Source: Oxalobacter paraformigenes
Lineage (GTDB): Bacteria > Pseudomonadota > Gammaproteobacteria > Burkholderiales > Burkholderiaceae_D
Assembly (NCBI RefSeq): GCF_000158475.2
Contig: NZ_KI392031.1
Span: 354,478-418,477 of the forward strand
Reading direction: 5' to 3'
Length of the DNA stretch: 64,000 nucleotides
Made by a program: the position numbers and the translations under genes. This document shows, in pieces, positions 27,890 through 36,794 of this stretch (its first letter is position 1; each line of letters opens with the position of its first letter). The notes below the pieces were generated by a model. The model was not told where the DNA came from, did not search any database, and saw only the letters and a list, made by a program, of their open reading frames with translations.

Positions 27890-28294
27890 TTAAAGAAAGA
27901 ATTTTTTGGGCGGCAGGCCAGTGAAGGCCGCTATGGTCGCGACGGCATGGTCGAGATAGAACACTTCGAAAACCGGATTGTCGGCTGTCCGGTACTGGGT
28001 ACGGACGGATTCGTTTGTGTCGAGAATCTTCTTTTTGACGGTCAGATTGTTTTCGAAGACCGCCTGTCCGGACAGGCGCAACCATGCCTCTTCCGGCGAG
28101 GCGACGGACAATTCGACGAAAGGATGGCTTTTCAGCTCATTGTAAACGTCTTTACGGTTGCTGGTGCAAAACCAGAGCCGGTCATCTTCTTCCAGCATGA
28201 ACCGGAAAGGGCGCACTTTGGGTTTGCCGTCCATCCCGACAGTTGCCAGAAACTGGACGGGATTTTCCTGCAAAAACCGGACGATGATTTCCAT
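27890..28294 (-). CDS. Pyridoxamine 5'-phosphate oxidase-like flavin protein
   Basis: The 134-residue product matches the split-barrel PPOX family: PVQFLATVGMDGKPKVRPFR at the start is the typical first strands with the phosphate-binding VRPF, followed by RLWFCTSNRKDVYNELKSHP and FVELSVASPEEAWLRLSG. Short members bind FMN or F420 and act as general oxidoreductases or as regulators of heme or nitroreductase chemistry; the true PdxH is longer. The substrate is unknown. It lies among the porin genes without an obvious operon. Confidence 0.8.
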   Translation of the reverse strand: MEIIVRFLQENPVQFLATVGMDGKPKVRPFRFMLEEDDRLWFCTSNRKDVYNELKSHPFVELSVASPEEAWLRLSGQAVFENNLTVKKKILDTNESVRTQYRTADNPVFEVFYLDHAVATIAAFTGLPPKKFFL

Positions 28295-28671
28295 AGCGGT
28301 GTCTCTTGTACCTGTCGATGTGTTGGGCGCGGGCTTTCGGCTTTGCCGTTCCGGGGCAACAAAATTCCCGTTTTGGGAAGCCGGACGGCACGTCGCGAAA
28401 GCCGGTGTGTTTTCCGTATGGTACTCCGTCGCAGGAAGATCAGCTATTGGTGAACGGCATAAACGGGGTGAAGGCGTCCGGTACCGTTTCTTTTTTTATA
28501 CAGAAAAGCGCGGGCATGCCCTGTATCGGCGCCGCTGAAAGTGGACGGGGATACTGGCAGACAAGCCAGCGAAAGGGGGCGGCCGGAAACCGCGTCAGGA
28601 AAAAGTGGAGGCCGGTTTGTCCGAAGAAAAGGAGCGGGCGGGAAGTTTCCGGGAAAGGCTCCAAAGGAAAT
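28295..28671. other. Intergenic stretch
   Basis: These 377 bases between the PPOX-like gene and the terminator of the half-porin gene show no supported coding frame. The left end should hold the PPOX-like gene's promoter. Confidence 0.4.
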
Positions 28672-28700
28672 CAGGCGTGCAGACAGGAGCTGCACGCCTG
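28672..28700 (-). terminator. Hairpin downstream of the half-porin gene
   Basis: A perfect 11-bp stem CAGGCGTGCAG / CTGCACGCCTG with a 7-base loop lies 67 bases after the stop. The following minus-strand tract ATTTCCTTTGG is only moderately T-rich. Confidence 0.55.
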
Positions 28701-28767
28701 TTTCACGAGGCTTGTCCGTTTCGGGCGCATGCGGCGGGACGGAGAGTGTTTCCCGCCTGCATCTTCC

Positions 28768-29772
28768 TTAAAACTTGTGCGTCACGCCCAGTTGAAATCC
28801 GGTGACGCTGTCCTCGTCGAAGCCGCTGCCGCGCAGATAGCCGGCCATGGCTTCCCTTTCATACTCGGTGCGGGCGACCATTCCGTAAAATGACGTCTTT
28901 TCCGACACATCATAGGTATAGCCGATAGTGAAGGTTTTCAAGTCCGCCGCATCCGGAGAATGGTCGTTTCCGTCATTGGCTCCTTTCACGTCTTTCATGT
29001 GAACGTAGTTGAGGGCGGCGTTGACGCGGCCATTGCCGGCAGCGTATTCCATGCCGACGCGCCAGTTGTCCCGGTCAAAACGGGATTCGACGAGGTCGTT
29101 GCCGGCGATATCCGGAGTGGCTTTGCCGGATAAAAACTGCGCCATTTTTTCACGGCTTCTGTCGTTCGCTTTTTCGTAGTTGACGGTAAATCGGGCAGGC
29201 CCGATAAAATAGCCGCTGTTGCTGGCGTCTGTTTCGCCGGAGAGGGAAACGGTTTTTGCCGCTTCGGTACCGGTATTGAAAGAAGCGGTTTTTCCTGCGT
29301 CAAAGGGCGTGTCCGCGGTTTTTTTCCGGAAAACGCTTGAGGTGCGGTGGAAAAAGGGAGAACCGGTGTGGCTGTCCGCCGGGAGAATGGCAATGGCGGG
29401 TTTCAGGGACAGCCGATCCCATGTTCCGGAAAGAGGCTGCCCGGAGGCCGGTTGCCCCTGAAGGGTTCTTTTTTCCGGTATGGCCGGGCTTGCGGCGGAA
29501 AAGGGCTGCCGTGTCTGCCAGCCGGAAACGACGGTTTCGGTGGCGTTTCCGTTCCGATTGGCAACGGATTGCCGGGCATGGGCCGAAAGCTTCTTTTTCC
29601 TCTGCCCCTTTTTGGCGGGGGCTGAGGATAGGGCAGGGTCCGGAGAGGGCGGAGTTGCCGCAAGGGAAGGCAGCGCCATCAGACCGGCCAGAAAACCGGG
29701 CAGACAAAACGCCAGGCCTTTCAATAAAGGGCGTAAAAGAATGGATGAACGATAAAACAAAAGATTTTTCAT
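28768..29772 (-). CDS. Chimeric half-porin with foreign N-terminal half
   Basis: The 334-residue product begins with a long leader (MKNLLFYRSSILLRPLLKGL, then AFCLPGFLAGLMALPSLAA). Residues up to about 165 are Pro/Ser/Ala/Lys-rich, without porin strands, including a KKGQRKKKLSAHA basic patch. From about residue 175 the sequence aligns with the C-terminal half of porins 1 and 2: ARFTVNYEKANDRS, WRVGMEYAAGNGRVNAALNY, VHMKDVKG, KTFTIGYTYDVSEKTSFYGM, RGSGFDEDSVTGFQLGVTHK and the terminal Phe. The porin-specific start NVTIYG and eight or so N-terminal strands are missing. The ATG at 29772 has only a weak ribosome site (GGGATC); the frame is open to 29847. It could be a decaying gene or a new surface protein with a half-barrel. 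Confidence 0.65.
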   Translation of the reverse strand: MKNLLFYRSSILLRPLLKGLAFCLPGFLAGLMALPSLAATPPSPDPALSSAPAKKGQRKKKLSAHARQSVANRNGNATETVVSGWQTRQPFSAASPAIPEKRTLQGQPASGQPLSGTWDRLSLKPAIAILPADSHTGSPFFHRTSSVFRKKTADTPFDAGKTASFNTGTEAAKTVSLSGETDASNSGYFIGPARFTVNYEKANDRSREKMAQFLSGKATPDIAGNDLVESRFDRDNWRVGMEYAAGNGRVNAALNYVHMKDVKGANDGNDHSPDAADLKTFTIGYTYDVSEKTSFYGMVARTEYEREAMAGYLRGSGFDEDSVTGFQLGVTHKF

Positions 29773-30802
29773 CGCAGTGATCCCGGTGGTCAGCACAACA
29801 TGGCATTTTTTCAGGTCTTTTGCCATATCGACCTTATTTTTTGCCAAGATAGCACATCAAAACGCATGAAAAACCGATTTGTAACAATTTTTACGAATTT
29901 AAGGGAAGTTAGGTTGATTTTGGCAGAACTTATTGGAAATATGATGAGAAGACCGAAGGCGGAAAGGAACGGTTTTCCCGGATGAAGGCGTCAGATGTCC
30001 ACTGCATCCGGAAAGGGAACGGGGCAATCATGCGGGAAAAAGGGGGGTGAATGCCGCCCGGAAGGGACGTGCCAGTCCGGTCTGTCTTCCGTGGGGAGAC
30101 GGTTTTTATTGAATCGTTTCCGGGCGGAATCGGGCCGCGCGGTTTTTAGGATCCGGCGGGGCGCATGCCCTGGAAAACGGGCCGTTTCGGCAGGCGGCGA
30201 CGCAAGCGGGGCCTGTTTTTTCATGCCGTGGCGACAGGCTGCCGGCGAAAAATGAAACCGGTCGAAACAGCCCTGCAGACTGTAAACGTTTTGCGGCCGG
30301 GCGACGGGATGGAATGCGCGCAGGGCCGGTTTGTTTCAGGAGGATAAAAAGAGTTCGTTTTGCCGGACAAGGGCGGCGGAAAAGGCAGGACGCATCCCGG
30401 CATCGGGACAGCAGGAGATGTTCCGGAAATGGCTGAAGCCATGTTAATGGCGCAGCAAGGTCAGCGGAGGAGAGGTTGCGCAGGCGCCGCAAATTTCTTC
30501 CGGCAGCGGCATGTTTCCGGTTTGGCGGAGTGCTGAAAGCGCGCAAGTCTGGAAACCGTCCGGTTCCGGCCGGAGGCAACCGTCAGCGGCATGATACGGG
30601 AAGGCATCCGGAAACGGCCGGAACACGCTTCTTTCCCCATTTTGGTAAGCGGCGCCGCGCCATATCACGGAAACGCAGGGATGGGAATGGCGGCGCGGCG
30701 GTTTTTCATGGAGCGTGTTTTGCCTGCCGGCAGCTGGCCGGAGCCGGAAAAAGCATCCCGAAAAATAGGGAAAGTGCCCTGGCGCGCGACGGGAACCGGT
30801 CT
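29773..30802. other. About 1 kb without a supported gene
   Basis: The segment 29840-29950 is AT-rich and may carry a promoter for the half-porin gene. The remainder is GC-rich with Arg/Pro/Gly-type frames and no ribosome sites. TTTCCGG/CCGGAAA occurs six times by eye count. No transposase or RNA gene was recognised. Confidence 0.45.
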
Positions 30803-31381
30803 TTAAAGGTTCAGCCGGCTGTTTATGGCGTTCAGTCTTCGGGTCAGCTTGACCCATTTACGCTCGATTTTCCGTTTGCCCAGAAAACGGAACCAGTTGG
30901 CGAGGGGAATCAGTTCCGTTCCGCCCACACCGTCCACCATGACCAGCCGGAGGCCGGAAGGGGTCTTGCTGACTACCACATTGGAGATGGCGAGGTTGGC
31001 GGGAATGACGTTCCAGCGCAGCAGATAATCTTTCAACTGAAAATAGGCTTTTCTGAATTCCGCGATCTCTTCTGCTGTCAGGGAACGGGAGACATAGTCG
31101 CTTACAGTGGGCGCTGCCCGGAAAGAATCCGGTTCATCGGCGATGAATTCCTGTTCGATGCCAAGACGGTCTTTTTCATGAATCTCGCCATAATAGCGGG
31201 GGATGAAGTCGAAAGGGACGCCTTTTTTGATGAGGGTGTTGAAATACCGGATTTCCCGTCGTGTCTGCGTGGACTGGCGGATAGGGCTGAACTTGGCCAT
31301 GCGGGTGGGATCGTCGGGATTCAGATAGCAGGAACGTTCTTCACCCTGTCCTATCAGGGGCCAGTTCGTATAGTCCGTCAT
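30803..31381 (-). CDS. YrbL-like PhoP-network family protein (copy 1)
   Basis: The 192-residue product resembles the YrbL family, a protein-kinase-like fold. WPLIGQGEERSCYLNPDD stands where the nucleotide-binding loop is expected, MAKFS carries the possible strand-3 lysine, TRREIRYFNTLIKKG resembles the C-helix, and NLAISNVVVSKTPSGLRLVM with VDGVGG replace the catalytic and metal loops. The aspartate expected before the asparagine in the catalytic loop is absent (NLAISN). YrbL is part of the PhoP regulon in enterobacteria, but its activity is not established. A paralogue lies about 1 kb upstream. Confidence 0.75.
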   Translation of the reverse strand: MTDYTNWPLIGQGEERSCYLNPDDPTRMAKFSPIRQSTQTRREIRYFNTLIKKGVPFDFIPRYYGEIHEKDRLGIEQEFIADEPDSFRAAPTVSDYVSRSLTAEEIAEFRKAYFQLKDYLLRWNVIPANLAISNVVVSKTPSGLRLVMVDGVGGTELIPLANWFRFLGKRKIERKWVKLTRRLNAINSRLNL

Positions 31382-32356
31382 GGCAGAAAGTGGTTGGTTG
31401 AAAGGAACAGGCTGAAAATTCTATCGTATCGCGGTTCAAAAAGCAAAGCGCGTCCGGAGCCGGAACGGCCGGGGACGCGGAATAGGCCGTTTCCGCCGTA
31501 AAGCGATGGATCGGTTTCTCTGCTGCCGACTCTTCCGGCTTCCCGGAAAAAAGCGGTAAAAAAGCAAACCGGCCGGCCACCGTTTCCATTGATTCAGGCA
31601 AGGAGGCACGAGTCGGAATGGCGGCGCAGGAGGTTCCGGAATGCCCGGCCTCGTTTTGTACCGGAGCAGGATCGTTTCACTGTCGCCGGATTCTTTAAAG
31701 AGGACAGGCGGCTTTAATCGGGAATGCTAAAAGATAAAACCGCTTCGCCTGCCGGTGGTATCCGGCAGGGCGCCCGGCGCTGTCCGGCATGCTCTCCGGA
31801 TGAGAACGGCGTCTCCATGAGAGGCAACCCCCGGGCAAATGTCTGCCGCGCCTTTTCTTTGGGAAAAGGCGGTTTGCGCGAACGGTCTCCCTGACAGGGC
31901 CGGTATTCCGTTTTGAAAAGATGGATGGGATCGTTGACGCCTTGCGGGTAAAAAAGGCTGTTGCCACCCTGAATCCGGCAGGCGATCTGACGTCCCGCGT
32001 TTTCCCGAAAGGCAGGGATGTGGCCGATTGTTCGGGAAAGGAAGGCGTGTGTCCGGGGTTCCCGGTGTCAAGGAAACCTTGACCAATTCCTGCGGACTGT
32101 CCCGGAAACGCCGGGAGGCGGCCGAAAAGAAGAGAGGGCTTGTCTTAAGAGGTGAAGCACAGGATTTCGCGAAAGACTGGCGGGCGAGCCGGAGGCAAAA
32201 CGGGAACCATTATCCGGTGCGGCGGTTTCCGGTGACCGGTGCGTTTTGAAGGGATTTTCCTGGCAGGCCGTCCGGAAAATCGGGTATGCGGCCAAAACGG
32301 CGCGGTAGTGAATCGGTCGTGCCGCCAATATTCCCTTCCCGCGAATCCGGCGTCTT
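31382..32356. other. Gene-poor stretch between the two YrbL-like genes
   Basis: These 975 bases contain no frame with a ribosome site and normal composition. CCGGAAA/TTTCCGG words recur. Nothing else was recognised. Confidence 0.45.
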
Positions 32357-32980
32357 TCAGGCCTGGCTTTCCGCCAGGGGATCGACGAGATTGACTTGCG
32401 GAAAATCTATTTTTAGCCAGTAAAGAAAACGTTTCCAGCGGCGTTCCATTTTCCGGCGTCCCAGAAACTTGAAATACTTCGAGACGGGAATCCACTCCGT
32501 ATCGTAAACGCCGTCGATAACGACCAGTTTGATGCCGGACGGGGTTTGCTGTACCACGACATTGTTTTCATCGATGCCGCCAGCCAGTATGTTGTAACGG
32601 AGGAGATAGGCTTTCAGTTCGTTTACCGCTTTCCAGAATGCCCGTATCTCTTCTTTCGAGCGGGGAACAGCCATGTACTGGCGAATGGTGGGACTTGCCT
32701 GAATAGGCGACGTTCCCCGCTTGTCCGGGAGGAGGTCGTGTACGAGTTCCTGCTCGATGCCGATGAAACCCCCGCCTTTGATTTCGCCGTAGAATTTCGG
32801 CAGATGGTCGAAAGGGACGCCGCGTCCGATCAGGTATCTGAAATAGCTGATTTCGCGAAGAGTCTGTTTGACGCGGGATTTCCGGATGATTTTGACGCAG
32901 CGGGTCTGATCGACCGGGTTCTGGTAACAGGTACGTTCGGTGCCTTCTCCTATCACACGCCAGGAAGTATAGTCAGTCAT
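32357..32980 (-). CDS. YrbL-like PhoP-network family protein (copy 2)
   Basis: The 207-residue paralogue of the previous gene has the same opening (MTDYTSWRVIGEGTERTCYQ) and VKIIRKSR with the possible lysine. The later segments are LREISYFRYLIGRGVPFDHL, PKFYGEI, FIGIEQELVHD and GGIDENNVVVQQTPSGIKLV, followed by VIDGV. Unlike copy 1 it keeps an Asp in the catalytic-loop position (GIDENN). It ends in a polar tail. The two genes share direction but are separated by nearly 1 kb, so they are a dispersed duplication rather than a tight operon. Function is unproven in the family. Confidence 0.75.
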   Translation of the reverse strand: MTDYTSWRVIGEGTERTCYQNPVDQTRCVKIIRKSRVKQTLREISYFRYLIGRGVPFDHLPKFYGEIKGGGFIGIEQELVHDLLPDKRGTSPIQASPTIRQYMAVPRSKEEIRAFWKAVNELKAYLLRYNILAGGIDENNVVVQQTPSGIKLVVIDGVYDTEWIPVSKYFKFLGRRKMERRWKRFLYWLKIDFPQVNLVDPLAESQA

Positions 32981-33903
32981 AAAAGGTCAGGATGGGGTAT
33001 CGGTTTCAACGGGATCGGGTTTTGTGTATTGCCGGAATGAAAATACCGGATGGGCTGCCTCTAAAAAACACATCGGTGGTATGACCGGTATTCGTCATTG
33101 AAAAAGCAGCCGGAATTTTTCATTTTAACATTTTTTTAACGAGGGTACGATAAAACGCAAGGGGTCGTCACTAAACGGGACAGGCGGAACCCGGTTTGAG
33201 TCCGGAATACGGTCGCTGGCGCCGGATGGAGGCGAATGCGGAAAAAACGTGACGTGCCGGACAGCGGTTTGCCGGGTGCGGGATAAAAGGGAGCGGTGCG
33301 GCTGTTCCGCCGGCAGGTTCGTCGCCAAAGGCGACTTTGTCCGAACCGGTTTTCAGCCAGGCAGGCGATTTTCCCGCTTTTGCGGGTGGCTCCCTTTCCT
33401 TTGAAACCGGTACGGTTGCCGCTGTGTTGCCCGGGTCAATGTCCGGGCCGGTTTTTCCGGATAAAAGCGGTACCGGCAAGACATAAACCGGGAGGCGGCG
33501 GGGCAAGCCTTTCCTGTACATTCCCGGGCAAGGTCAGAGCCAGAGGATTTTTGGTATTTTTTCTCCCGTAAAACAGGCGGGAGAGGAAATCTTCCCGCCT
33601 TGTGGGGTGGACAACCGGTAAAAACGCGGCTCTTTGCAGGACTGTGCGGTTTTACGGAAATGGCCGGCGCCACGCTTCCTGACCGGCAGGGCGACCGCAG
33701 GAAAACGGCTGTTTTTTGACACGCACGGTTTCGCCCATGCCGCATTGGGGCAAAAAAGCTGGCGCAGGCCGGGGAATGGGCTGGACCGGATTTGTCTGCC
33801 GCGGTTTGCGGAAAACGGCAGACCGTTTTTTGTGAAAACAGGCGAACAGGAAAGAAGCGGAAAATGTCCCGCCAGGAAAGCGGGGCAGGATGAGGCAGAA
33901 CGC
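32981..33903. other. Gene-poor stretch
   Basis: The left end (33040-33150) is AT-rich and probably includes the YrbL-like gene's promoter. The remainder, to the FUSC gene's 3' end, has only low-complexity frames. No mobile element, RNA gene or clear hairpin terminator was recognised. Confidence 0.45.
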
Positions 33904-34686
33904 TCAGTCGGAGTGATCGCGTTTTCCGGTTTCGTCAGAAGACGGATTTTTTCCTGAAGGGCTGTCGCCTTCTTTTTTGTCGTCCTGACCGGTGTGGGAA
34001 AGAATGGAAAACTGGATATAGCGGCTGCGCGGATCGCGTCCGGGCGCGGGCGGCACGCTGTGATGGCAACGGGTGCAACCGCATGCCGGTTCGCCTTCGG
34101 CTTCCGCGTTTTCTTTCAGGGCGTGATGCGACTTGAGCGGAATGATATTGATGAAAAACGAGACAAACACGCCGATCAGCGTGTCGATCATGCGATTGAT
34201 GGCAAACCCGGAAATGCTGGCATCAGTGCCGTGCGTGATCGTGACGCTTAAAAAGGCGATGCAGGTAATGTTGGTCAGCGCGTTTTTCCTCATGAAATCG
34301 ACAAGGTACTTGAAGGGCGCGATAGCGAGCGGATTTTTATGTTCTGCTGAATCCGTAAAGTGCGGACGGGGCTTTTTCTTGACGATTTCGGCCAGATACA
34401 TCAGCGGGATAATGCACAGGGAAATGAGCAGGTTGGCCCAGACCGGATGGGTTTCCAGATCAATGCCGCGAATGAGGAAAAGAACGGCCATGCCGGTAAA
34501 GCCGCCGATAAGCGTGCCGATTGTCCGGTTTAAACCGATGCGGAAAGTGCTTTTGATTTCCGGCTGGACGCAAATCACCGCCGCGATGGCCGAATAGAAC
34601 GGCGCCCCGGTACCGATGTCGAAAAACAGATAAATCAGGCAACAGATGAACACCGAAACCGCTGCCTTGATAATAACGATTCCCAT
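33904..34686 (-). CDS. FUSC/ArAE-family inner-membrane protein
   Basis: The 260-residue product has about five to six membrane spans in its first 190 residues: KAAVSVFICCLIYLFFDIGT, APFYSAIAAVICVQPE, RTIGTLIGGFTGMAVLFLI, ANLLISLCIIPLMYLAEIV, NITCIAFLSVTI and DTLIGVFVSFFINII. The QPEIKSTFRIGLNRTIGTLIG signature is typical of aromatic acid exporter (FUSC/DUF939) proteins. The polar cytoplasmic tail carries a Cys/His cluster (ACGCTRCHHS) and a charged end. The family exports aromatic acids or other organics in some members; the substrate here is unknown. A decayed copy lies upstream. Confidence 0.8.
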   Translation of the reverse strand: MGIVIIKAAVSVFICCLIYLFFDIGTGAPFYSAIAAVICVQPEIKSTFRIGLNRTIGTLIGGFTGMAVLFLIRGIDLETHPVWANLLISLCIIPLMYLAEIVKKKPRPHFTDSAEHKNPLAIAPFKYLVDFMRKNALTNITCIAFLSVTITHGTDASISGFAINRMIDTLIGVFVSFFINIIPLKSHHALKENAEAEGEPACGCTRCHHSVPPAPGRDPRSRYIQFSILSHTGQDDKKEGDSPSGKNPSSDETGKRDHSD

Positions 34687-34859
34687 ATTGCCCTGGTTTC
34701 TGGTGTGGTATCGTTATCTTAGCCAAAAGTTTTTCCAATTCTCTTGACCTGTGTTTTTGTTTTGCAAATTGGCGGCGGCGATTTGCCGCTTTTTTCATCA
34801 CTGCCTGTCACAAGCGGCCGATGAGAACGGCAAGAGAGGAAAGGCGGCCTGATTTCATT

Positions 34860-35440
34860 TAGTTTTTTCCCTCTCGCGAAAAACGGCTGTTTCCGGGGAA
34901 ACTCCCGGCAGGAGAGAACGGAGAAAGCCACGAATACCCCGATCAGCGAGCCGGAAACGTGGTTTATCGCCCATGCGTCAGGACAAAACCGCTTCCGTGG
35001 GGGAATCGTCACGCTTAAAAAGCGGCACAGGTGAAGTCGGCCAGTGCGCTCTTGCGCATGGAACCGGCCAGAAACACAAGCGGCGCTATCGAAAGCAGGC
35101 TTTTCATTGCCGGTTTTTTCAGCAGTGTCGAAAAGGGAATTTTTGGACAGTCTCGGCGATGTGCCTCAAGGACAGAATGCACAGCGAGATCAGAAGGAGC
35201 TTCCGTGCCGGCGGGAAAACGGGAATTCCCGGAAAAAAACCGCATTTGCCTGCCGCCGGTCAGCGCGCCGGCGATCCGGTTCGGGGCGCCGCGGAGGGAA
35301 CTTTTGATTTCCGCCGGCAGACAGGGAATGGCGGCAATGCCTGAACAGAACGGTATGATGGTGCCGACGAGGGAAAATTCGTCAATCCGGCCGCAGATGA
35401 AAACGGACAAGGGTCCTTTGACAATCCGTTTTCCGGTAAG
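34860..35440 (-). pseudogene. Decayed FUSC-family gene
   Basis: Read leftward, GPLSVFICGRIDEFSLVGTI and IPFCSGIAAIPCLPAEIKSS, then PNRIAGALTGG, align with KAAVSVFICCLIYLFFDIGT, YSAIAAVICVQPEIKS and NRTIGTLIGG of the intact neighbour. Later SIAPLVFLAGSMRKSALADF followed by TCAAF matches the APFKYLVDFMRKNALTNITC region. There a one-base frameshift near 35017 brings a stop; the reading continues in another frame with FLSVTIPP and VSGSLIGVFVAFS, equal to the last span of the intact protein. No intact start is seen. It is a frameshifted duplicate. Confidence 0.75.
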
Positions 35441-35631
35441 CTGAAAAATCCGGCGGGAATCAGGCAGGACCCGGGCCGGAAGACACGTTTGGCAGCCCGG
35501 AAGAAGAGTGGCGCCGAAAGACCGGTGCAACTTGATGGACGTTGCCCGCGGGAAAGGAAAAGTTGTCCCGGTTGCCGGTTTCCGGCGGGGAGAAATTTTC
35601 TGAAGGCGCTTCCCGGACAAAGGGCGGGCGT

Positions 35632-35779
35632 CTTCTAAACCACCTGCACGGTGGTTAACGCGCCATGCCTGTTCACGGTTGGTCACACCCACTTCTAAAC
35701 CACCTACACGGTGGTTAACATTCATCCGATGGAAGCGTCTTTTGCTGTTCGCTTCTAAACCACCTACACGGTGGTTAAC
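35632..35779 (-). CRISPR. Small type I-F-like CRISPR array, 3 repeats and 2 spacers
   Basis: Three 28-bp repeats lie at 35632-35659, 35692-35719 and 35752-35779, exactly 60 bases apart, with two unrelated 32-bp spacers (35660-35691 and 35720-35751). Read on the minus strand, each repeat starts GTTAACCACC, has a GTGTA or GTGCA loop, then GGTGGTTTAGAAG. The 6-bp stem ACCACC / GGTGGT and the TTAGAA end are the Cas6f/Csy4 repeat layout of type I-F. The leftmost repeat carries one change (G for A), as expected of the leader-distal end, so the array runs leftward. No cas gene is in the window. Confidence 0.88.
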
Positions 35780-36263
35780 TAAAGCATATTCAGTATAAGG
35801 TATGGTTTGCGAAGATTTTTTGCCCTGAAATCCTTTTTAAAGCTTCGTTTTTTCAGGGGTTTGTAAGTTATTGATTTACAAGGGGTAAGGAATTTTCCAA
35901 AAAAACGAAGGTTCGGCGTTTCATTTCCGTACAAGGCAAAGGCATCGGTTGTGACAGGCGGGACGGCGGCTTTGGCACGGATTTGAAGGACGGGGCCGGA
36001 AAAACGGACAGGACGGGTTGTCCGGACATTTCACGGAACGGTTGCTTGTGGATCGGGGCGACGGGGAAAAGGGACGGCTTTGAAAGCAAGGTGTTAAAAA
36101 AACGGTTGGCCGACCGGACTGCCCGGAATGAAGCCGGCAGACCCGGTGCCCGGCAGGCAAGCCGGTTCCGGAAAATGCCGCAAAGCGCAGCGGAAAAAAC
36201 GTCTTGCCGGCAGGGATGGCGGCAGTCCGGAACGGCAAGGGGGCGCCGCTGGCGGCCAAAGCC
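35780..36263. other. CRISPR leader and gene-poor stretch
   Basis: The first ~100 bases (35780-35880) are AT-rich, with an inverted CCTGAAA / TTTCAGG pair, and fit a CRISPR leader on the side of the two identical repeats. The rest to ybeY holds only low-complexity frames. Confidence 0.55.
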
Positions 36264-36794
36264 TTACCGATAGGGATCGGGATAGCCCAGTTTCGCGAGA
36301 ATCTTCGTTTCCAGCGTTTCCATTTCCCCGGCTTCCGCGTCGTTTGTATGGTCGTAACCCTGCGCGTGCAGGACGCCGTGGACGACCAGATGGGCGGCGT
36401 GGGCGTCAAGCGATTTGGCCTGTTCTTTGGCCTCCGCTTCCAGTACATCAGTGCAGAGCACGATGTCGGCCCGTGCCGTTTGTGCACCGGGAGAAGTGGC
36501 AAGGGAGGTCAGTTCCAAAGGAGCCGGATCATCGCCAGACAAGCCGATAGCGGACAAATCGAAGGCTTCCATGTCGTCGTATGGAAAAGTCAGGACGTTG
36601 GTGGCGTAATCCTTGCCGCGGTAGTCGCGGTTCAAGGCCCGTCCTTCTTCGGCATCGACGAAGCGCAGCGTGATGTCGGCGGGCATTTGCAGCGATGCCT
36701 GTACCCAGCGGCGCAGTTTCTGGCGGGTCAGGATGTCTTTGAAACGGGGGTCGGGATACTGCACAGACAGGGAGAGAGGCTGGCGGCTGCTCAT
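36264..36794 (-). CDS. ybeY: Endoribonuclease YbeY
   Basis: The 176-residue product carries the zinc motif HLVVHGVLHAQGYDHTND (HxxxHxxxxxHxxxxxH) near the C-terminus and the RNRDYRGKDYATNVLTFPY-type segment (here LNRDYRGKDYATNVLTFPYD), the two hallmarks of YbeY. It processes the 3' end of 16S rRNA and takes part in ribosome quality control. The start overlaps the phoH stop by four bases (ATGA at 36791-36794), and the gene order miaB-phoH-ybeY is the classic arrangement. It is slightly longer than E. coli YbeY due to an insertion rich in Pro/Ala (about residues 80-95). Confidence 0.95.
   Translation of the reverse strand: MSSRQPLSLSVQYPDPRFKDILTRQKLRRWVQASLQMPADITLRFVDAEEGRALNRDYRGKDYATNVLTFPYDDMEAFDLSAIGLSGDDPAPLELTSLATSPGAQTARADIVLCTDVLEAEAKEQAKSLDAHAAHLVVHGVLHAQGYDHTNDAEAGEMETLETKILAKLGYPDPYR

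Noticed and set aside
35015..35725. A 236-residue open frame across the CRISPR repeats on the minus strand
   Set aside because: Its N-terminal part is the translated CRISPR repeats and spacers (NVNHR.GGLE units); only the C-terminal part is protein-like, and that belongs to the decayed FUSC gene.
35632..35779. Array as part of a guide-dependent transposon
   Set aside because: No tns or tniQ genes, attachment-site end repeats or cas genes are in the window, so there is nothing to support this beyond the short array.
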